Source of the DNA: Diprion similis
Taxonomy: Eukaryota > Arthropoda > Insecta > Hymenoptera > Diprionidae
Reading direction: 5' to 3'
Length of the DNA: 64,000 bases
Assembly: GCF_021155765.1 (NCBI RefSeq)
Contig: NC_060114.1
Location: 2,914,001 to 2,978,000, forward strand
Part shown: positions 57,401 to 64,000 of the stretch, one piece after another
Layout: each line of letters starts with the position of its first letter
Numbering within the stretch: position 1 is the first letter of the stretch
The notes under the pieces: model-generated
Told to the model about the DNA's origin: nothing
What the model saw: only the letters and a program-made list of their open reading frames with translations
Database searches by the model: none
Made by a program: the position numbers and the translations under genes

Positions 57401-58574
57401 GGAGCTAGGTGAAGTTACAGATGGTACTTACAGACATTGCTATTTGACAGTACATACTTAACAAAATTAGAAAAATTATTCATTAGTTTCAGGTTCGTCT
57501 CTTCCAGAATTGTAGGACGGTTCTCTCACTATCATACGGAGCATTCCATACCACTTCGACCTGGGTCTGACTCTTGACCTCCCGGATCGGGCCCGCAATT
57601 TTGTAGATGATTGTTTTCACTTTGCAATGTACTCCGTTTTTTTATGATTTTAATTTGATATGAACTTTCTACGATTTTTCAAAACGATTTTATTGATCAA
57701 CACAATTTAAAAATCTAAAAAATCGTGAGTCATATATAGAAATTTTTTAGCTTAGAGCTGGAGTGGGGAGATTTTACCTTCTTATTGTTTTCAAGCTTTT
57801 TCTGGAAAAAACGTTGAAAAAATTAAAAGTGTGATTGATTCTACCATGTATAATTACTGAAACATTTTCATATGGCACATCGGATTTTTTCAGATTTTTC
57901 GGAACCATTTTGTAATTTACATTTTTTCTTTACCTTGTAACAGTTTAAGGATCGTAGTAGAAACAACAGAGATTACATGGTAAAGTTTTTATTGGAAAAA
58001 GAATAAATTATATACCGACCAAAAATCTCCAATCTAATGATATTGAAACGATGCAAACTTCGCACAGCGTCACTTGGCGAGCTCAATTAGTAGCACGGTC
58101 CCAGGAGGTTTAGGGGGAAGGAGACGTTAAGCATTAGTACCACTACTTAGTACGCTCATGTATGCAGCACACACGTCGTTGAGAATTTTTTTTATGATCT
58201 CGAATTAGGATTTTTTAATTAATTGGTCGTGATTGAAACACTTTTATTATCAAAATAAAAGAAAAAAAATCTTTTGCGAAGAATCTGAAAATTCTTTCGA
58301 AATTTCGGCGTGACACACTGTGAAATTTTTTTTTGGAAATTCACTAAAATTGTAGTGGAAGTTTCATCCTCTCGCGGAAAAGTAAATTGAATTTACTTTT
58401 CTCGAGTATTCTTCGGAAGCTAATCTTTTGAATTTACTATAACATTACCGTAAATTTCCTGCGTATTAGTGCCGTAACTTCAATCAATCTGGGTGTTATA
58501 TTTACAATTATCGATTGCAAATTCAACGGATGAAGGCGGGATACATGTAAAACGGATATATAATTAATGTTAAG
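57401..58574. other. Intergenic, no gene recognised
   Basis: AT-rich. On the minus strand at 57490-57610 a short reading (IAGPIREVKSQTQVEVVW) looks coding-like but has no recognised family and is only about 36 codons. It may belong to the neighbouring retroelement fragment. Confidence 0.4.
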
Positions 58575-58930
58575 CGCATCAAAATACATATAGATTGGAT
58601 CTCGCAGTGACTTTCACTGGGTTTCCAAATGCTGATACCCTTAAAGGAAATTTTCCGTTTTCAAGGGTAGGTTAATATTTTTGAAAACATGGCGTGTGGT
58701 GTGAGCATTTCTGACCCTAGATGCAGCGTCAGCACATCAAAATACCTAGATGTAATATGTTACAGTCATTTGCAGTCGATATCCTAATGCTGATTCCCTT
58801 TATAGTGAATTTTCCGTTTTTAAGGGTGGTTTTTTGATGTTAAAAAAAAATGGTGTGTGTAAAATCATTTCAAATCCCGGATTCGGATTCAACACGTCAA
58901 AATACATAAGAATTCATAGGTCTAGTTTTT
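58575..58930. repeat. About 159-bp tandem repeat, 2.2 copies
   Basis: CAYRTCAAAATAC starts at 58577, 58735 and 58895. Shared inner blocks are TGCTGAT-CCCTT, GAATTTTCCGTTTT-AAGGGT and ATGG-GTGTGT. The units are diverged, so the array is old. It lies downstream of the XK-related gene. Confidence 0.7.
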
Positions 58931-60338
58931 TGTACAGACCACATTTCTTTTGTGTGCCGGTGTAATACAATGTACGGTCCACACGGGCATGATGGATAAT
59001 ACAGTCACTGAAAACTCATCAATAAGATTACAGTTTCAGAATTCGTAGTCAGAATATAATTTTAAATAAATTTACAGGAGCATTTACTTTCCAAAGAAAC
59101 CCGCAATAATCTCATGGGAATTGGGTTTGAGTGAAATAGTCTGGATTTTTTATATGTTGTAGATCTTGGCATTGTGAATAAAAGTCTCCTTGGGCACGAA
59201 CTTCCGTTATGAATAGTCTGGGCGCTAGAAAAGTCTTCAACTTATACCCAGTATTCCTTTGTATAAGAAAAACTACGAAAAAAATTATTATTTCTAATAA
59301 ATAAAACTTAGGCATTTAGCCAGGTATGGCCCCTTGAAGTCTATGGCCTCACCCCGTCCTCCAACCTCGATGACTTTACCTGTAGATGACGTTACCTAGT
59401 GGGACCTTGTGGAAATATGTGTTTTCAGTTCTTCGGTGGGAAAATGGAAGTTATAAGAGAGTGCCGATAGCCTTGTAGGCGACGTCACCTGATGGGAAGT
59501 GGTGCCACTGCAGCTTTTCCCTTCTTCACGAATACTTTCGTGGTCTCTTCAAAAAGAGCTGTTTGGGCTTTTGGAATTCATAAATATTCATACTTGCTTT
59601 CATACTCGGTAGTATCCGGTCCATAGCGAAATGGATCGCGCTTTTTTGTGTCCGTAACAACAGAATCGGGAAAAAGGCGACGAAAAGCTGTCTCATTTTT
59701 GGTATCTTTTATTTATAACGAAAAGGCATCTTTTAGTCAAGGCTATAAGACATCAAAAAACGGCACACAAGACGTCTTTTCGTCATCCTTTTGTCGACTT
59801 TACACTATTACCAAAAGATGACTTTGCGGAAGATCTGCCATCTTTTAGATATCTTTGTGCTGTCTGAGTTATTTCTCAGAAATAAACTTATCTTTCATTT
59901 AGTACTGGCAAAAAAAGATATTTTGATTTTCAACAGCATTGTCGGCTTCCGCGGCGGTGTAACTTCTTAATTTTCATTCCCAATATTCTGAAGATTCAAT
60001 TCAGCAAAACTACGATGTAACAAATTTTGGACAAACGATACGTTTGGATAAAATATAACAAGAGGATCAAGGAGAATCGGCAACGAGTGGTATAGCATAA
60101 TTGTAAATGTGTACCTTACTTACTCAAATTTGGATAAAACTCTCAGAAAGTTATTAAATAATTTCTCCATAAACATCAGATTAATAATGTCACCAGATAG
60201 ATCACAAGTGCGCATGAATTGAAACACAATATCTCAGGTACAAATGTAATGTTACATTTAATACGATATAAAAACGTGTTACACGCCGTCACATTTTGAG
60301 GTATAATAAACATGGATATCCATATGAAAGAGAAAAAA
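58931..60338. other. 3' flank of the XK-related gene
   Basis: No gene found. Around 59640-59850, phrases such as CATCTTTTAG and AAAGATG recur in both orientations. ATTAAA on the minus strand at about 60257-60262 could serve as polyA signal of the XK-related gene. Confidence 0.4.
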
Positions 60339-61435
60339 TCAGGTAACATAAACTCGCCGTTTTTTGGGTTTCAGCAAAACTTGGTAAACCGTTGTGGATA
60401 TAACGCAGAGTCCCATGCTGCCAAAGATTGCATAAAATATATAATAATACCAAAATCCGTCCCACTCGGCGTGAAAGTACCATACAGTTGTCAAGCATGT
60501 ATTTTGTACCATAACAAATGTGTAGTAACCAAATAACCACTTATCAGCATATTTGAATTTAATTTTATACTCTATTACAGAGACAATGTAAACCAAGCCT
60601 AACCAGAGATTTATGAAAAATGTTGTAGCCGTGTAATCCTTGGCGAGGTAAAATAAATAAGCTAGCATAATGAGGTAGTGGACACCCAGCACTGCAAACA
60701 ATGCTGTGGGATAAAATTCGTAAAACACAGCTATGGAAAATATACGAGGTGCGATGAATAAAAACCACCATAGAGAACCTATTGCTCTGCCCATAGGATC
60801 ATCTTCGTCTAGACCTTTTTGTGAATATCGTCTTTGGGGCAGTTTCAAACTCATGGATTTATTCAGGCCAATACCTGTTGCATCGGTACTCACTGGCCTG
60901 GTCAACGACTCGTGTCCATAACTAGTATCCTCGTTTTGTGGTATGGAATCTGGTCGAGGCGGAGCCGGTATTTTAGGTACTTCTAGCGGCGTGACAATAG
61001 TAACACCTCTCAAAGGTGTAGGAGGCGGTGTGGCGTGTGCATTTTTTGGAGGTAGAGGTGGTGTCGTAGATATCTGTCGAGTCAAAAGTCGATCGTCAAC
61101 AATTGACTCCTTAGTGTCTACTTCTGTTGTGTTTTCGGCAGCGCTAAAAACTTCAGTCTTCTGATCTGTTTCTAATAACGTTGTCGATTCCATCGGTTCT
61201 TCTTTTGCAAAGTCTCGAAGCTCCTACCATTGAGGGAAACAGAAAATAAGAGTGATAAAACAGTTGATTCTTCCGCTATTTCGTTTTCTGTTTACCTGCT
61301 CACGGTACTTCTTCAGCCACATTGCCCACGTTATTTTTCTGCCATTTATTCTTTGGCTCTCAAACCTTTGGAAAGACATTGTTTGCATGGAGAGCACCAC
61401 GATCGACATGAAAATGCTCAATATTTGCACCACGA
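60339..61435 (-). CDS. XK-related protein (XKR), C-terminal exons
   Basis: Two minus-strand exons, 61435-61296 and 61223-60339, join in phase 0 (donor GTAAAC, acceptor ATGGTAG). The upstream acceptor TTCTGTTCCAG is in phase 2, so 5' exons exist further out and the N-terminal half of the protein is missing here. Exon one carries a membrane helix (VVQILSIFMSIVVLSMQTM) and SFQRFESQRINGR, a conserved XKR loop. Exon two (294 residues) has a Pro-rich cytosolic stretch (TTPPLPPK, TPPPTPLRG, KIPAPPRP). Several hydrophobic segments follow (SLWWFLFIAPRIF, FAVLGVHYLIMLAYLFYLA, FFINLWLGLVYIVSVIEY, FWYYYIFYAIFGSMGLCVI) and a basic tail (KPKKRRVYVT). XKR proteins are plasma-membrane proteins; some vertebrate members scramble phospholipids in apoptosis. 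The insect function is not established. Both exons are open and well spliced. Confidence 0.88.
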
Positions 61436-61716
61436 CTGGAACAGAAATTAAGATGGCCATGAGGAGGAGGAAAAATAAATTCATCGATGATGTGAAAAAT
61501 AGGTATTGTTGCACGAGGAATATTGCAATCAGTCATGCCATACCGTCATACAATATCATTATTTTCAGCTAATCAAAGAATAGCTTTTTGGTCGAAATGT
61601 TGGAAAATTCAAAGTAACTATTTTTTATTAACCCCAATATTTTAAAGCAAGCAATTGGTACGGTATAATATATCGGTATACAGAATACAGATACAGACAG
61701 CCTCAGGTATGAGGTA

Positions 61717-61990
61717 CGATGTCCGGATATTTATGAAATCATGAAACGTGACACCTGTAAATTCGACACTTCAGACTACCATCCTGAGAAAATATTTGAT
61801 ATGCCGCAAGTCAACAAGAAGGTTGTAGGTCTTATGAAAGATGAATAGAACGGAAAAGTGATGACAGCGTTTGTAGGCTTGCGCAGCAAAATTTACAGTG
61901 TACATACGTGTCGAAAATGAGGAACTTATTAAAAAATCTAACGGCACGAAGGCAACTGTTGTCGAGAACACTATCGACTTTAAAACTACT
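61717..61990 (+). pseudogene. Type-B DNA polymerase-like C-terminal relic
   Basis: The reading DIYEIMKRDTCKFDTSDY, then VNKKVVGLMKDE-stop-NGKVMTAFVGLRSKIYSV, matches the C-terminal segment of protein-primed type-B polymerase-like proteins carried by insect mobile elements and virus-derived sequences. Two further stops and a degenerate tail follow. It lies upstream of the XKR exons on the other strand, probably in an intron of that gene. The catalytic polymerase motifs are not present. Identity rests on the NKK-x2-GLMKDE and FVGLRSK phrases. Confidence 0.45.
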
Positions 61991-63688
61991 TAAACTGGTT
62001 GCATAATATGATTACTCAGCATAGGAGCCATACACCTTCTAGTCTAACAATAAGTTACAGGTAGTCCAAACGGCTAGGCAAGTGAAACTAGCCCATAGGA
62101 GATGATGACATCACACAACGCCCAGAGTGGAATTACTTGATCAGAAACTGGATGGAAGTGACATGGTTGGATGGGGAAATATTGATGCATGAATTCCTCA
62201 TTGGGCGAGTATATCAAACAGGAGAAACGGACAAACACGCTTCTTAAAAGTATCAAGATGAGTTTAGAACGGGGTACGATGATAGTGGTGGGCTACTTTA
62301 ACTATTTCGGTATACAGTAGAATTCTTTCTGCTGACATTCCTATCACCAGTAGAGAATTGAGTTCCTAGACTTCTACAAAGCCCCACAGTCTCTATCGGT
62401 CCACCGCGGCTGTCAACAACGAGCTTCACTCGAGCTACCGTGCGGACCAACTCTCTCGCTACTTTTCGCAAAAACAAATTAACACATTATTATAAATAGT
62501 TAGGTCGATCAGTCCAACAAATCAGCGAATCAGATCTACTCACACATATTGAGGAGGCGCATCGTGGATCGTACTTAGATCTTTCTGCCCGACAAAACCC
62601 AATATTTTATTAACTTGCTGTTTTTGATAGGCGGAACTACAAGTCCCAGTTACGATATAAACGTAATTTTTTTCTCCGCGTTTTCAACGTAATATTTACC
62701 GTTTGTCGAAAAGTCCTTGTGAAAAATAATAGGAATCTTCCAATAACCGAGGCTTACTATCCTTTTATAACCGTCCGATAGCATAGGTTTATTGTTTAGT
62801 CTTCTATGTCATTATCCTTGCGACAACCATCGGAGAGTGGAGGTTTATTAATTAATTAATTAGCTTAGTATGTATGAGTGTGACCTTTCGGATGTGAAGG
62901 TTCCCTGTTATGAATCCTAGTGTAACTGACCGGCAATGGAAGTCATCATTAATACTATCAATTATCATTACAATTTTCCGATAGCAAAAGTGACGTTATT
63001 TCACATACTCTCTCTTACCAAAAACACTTGAAATTGTGCTAGCTCCTAACATTCAACATGTATATTCCTATCATATACATTCCTTATTATCCCCTTAATA
63101 TCCTGAATAAAAAAATATTAATTCATGTATAATTGTTCGCCTTGTCTTGCCGATTCATTGCCTACGTTCATTTACTACTATCAAGATTATTCACAACGCG
63201 TGATAAAGTCCAAACGTCCTAAGAAGGATTTTATTGCTCTCCGCTTTTACATTTCTGTTTGGTTCTTTTGATAATCATTGCAAAAAGTGATTGGCGCCCA
63301 ACATCAATATATTTAATAAAGTGCACGTGACCGGAGTGTTACATTACTAACAATAAGCATATAATAATCGGACAAACACTTCTTTGCCTGGACTTGATAC
63401 TAATAAATAAGAAAAGCCTGTTCTCAAATGTACAGGGGTGATGTAAATGAACAACAGCAGCGAGGACTGCGGTTCCTCAAGGATTGAAGAATAAACCCTA
63501 ATGAAAAAGGTCATATGATAATAAAATAATAAATTGTACGGAGTTATGAAAGAAATCAACTCCACCTTTATCAGGTAATTTACTATATATTTTATGGTGT
63601 GAATTGTTATAAGTTATCAGCTTAATATAAAGCATATCATTTAATATTTGATTAATTATACAATTTTTGATAACATCAGATTTCAAAG
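61991..63688. other. Probable XKR intron or intergenic sequence
   Basis: No gene recognised on either strand. I looked here for the missing XKR 5' exons on the minus strand and found no segment with the expected membrane helices. Confidence 0.4.
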
Positions 63689-63760
63689 AAAAATAAAATG
63701 AATCACGTCCCGATTGAACCCACGTTCGTCGGAGTTTGAAACCGTCGCTTTACCACTTGA
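63689..63760 (-). other. tRNA-like block, possibly a SINE head
   Basis: On the minus strand TCTCAAGTGGTAAAGCG resembles a tRNA A box, and GGGTTCAATC about 35 bp later resembles a B box. The T-arm and acceptor stems do not pair, so it is not a working tRNA gene. It may be a SINE promoter remnant. Confidence 0.25.
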
Positions 63761-64000
63761 GACACTGCATTTGTGTATTATGATTCAGTTTTGTGATAAT
63801 AAATATCGACTGCCTTGAGGAAACTTGGAATAAATTTGAATATAATTATTATATAAAAAATATTTGTGTTCCACAAAAAAAATTACCATATATAGTAATT
63901 AATGGATCTCATATTAACAGGGTTGCGACTTGTAAATATCTTGAAATAATTTGTGACTACAGAATGAGATGGGAAAACTACTTTCCATATATTATAAGCA

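Noticed and set aside
60312-61572. Plus-strand ORFs opposite the XKR exons
   Set aside because: Shadows of the minus-strand coding exons.

Overview
The window is AT-rich nuclear DNA of an insect. GT-AG introns, an arthropod TATA plus TCAGT initiator promoter, and a dense load of decayed Ty3/gypsy, Harbinger, hAT and foldback elements show this. The protein families (Pin4, an XK-related protein, a Schlaff-like C-type lectin, a BED-finger protein) fit a holometabolous insect. A hymenopteran is my best guess, but the sequence alone does not prove it.

Layout. 1-11.2 kb: two near-complete copies of one ~1.9 kb LTR (96-1980 and 3006-4909) and a truncated inverted copy (10375-~11150) flank Pin4, a three-exon parvulin gene (5097-7377, +). 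The second LTR is a solo LTR with a CTCTG target duplication and ends 187 bp before the Pin4 start codon. 11.3-14.4 kb: decayed gag, zinc-knuckle and protease part of a Ty3/gypsy element. 16.2 kb: a foldback MITE. 17.1-26.0 kb: a complete secreted C-type lectin gene on the minus strand (four coding exons plus a 23-nt leader exon). Its 6.6 kb first coding intron holds a MITE, a 0.9 kb foldback element, a LINE tail and an unexplained 107-codon ORF. 26-38 kb: mostly non-coding, with tandem repeats and a TIR element. 38.4-40.3 kb: RT, RNase H and integrase remains of a second Ty3/gypsy fragment. 41.4-43.6 kb: a three-exon BED-type zinc-finger gene (+). 44.4-46.1 kb: a broken minus-strand gene of a transposon-associated insect family, split by a 401-bp MITE with a TTTGA duplication. 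51.2-54.9 kb: a Harbinger transposase relic (+) facing a Myb/SANT-like relic (-), a small three-exon minus-strand gene model of unknown function, and a hAT C-terminus (+). 56-57.4 kb: MITE and TIR elements. 60.3-61.4 kb: the last two exons of an XK-related membrane protein (-), whose 5' exons lie outside the window or were not found. 61.7-62.0 kb: a type-B DNA polymerase-like relic.

The host genes are functionally unrelated: a nuclear/ribosome-linked or mitochondrial isomerase, a cuticle-type lectin, a DNA-binding protein and a membrane protein. I see no operon-like system and no convincing new defence or signalling system. The most notable content is transposon architecture: an LTR in the Pin4 promoter, a convergent transposase/Myb-like pair, and several TIR families with two or more copies in the window.
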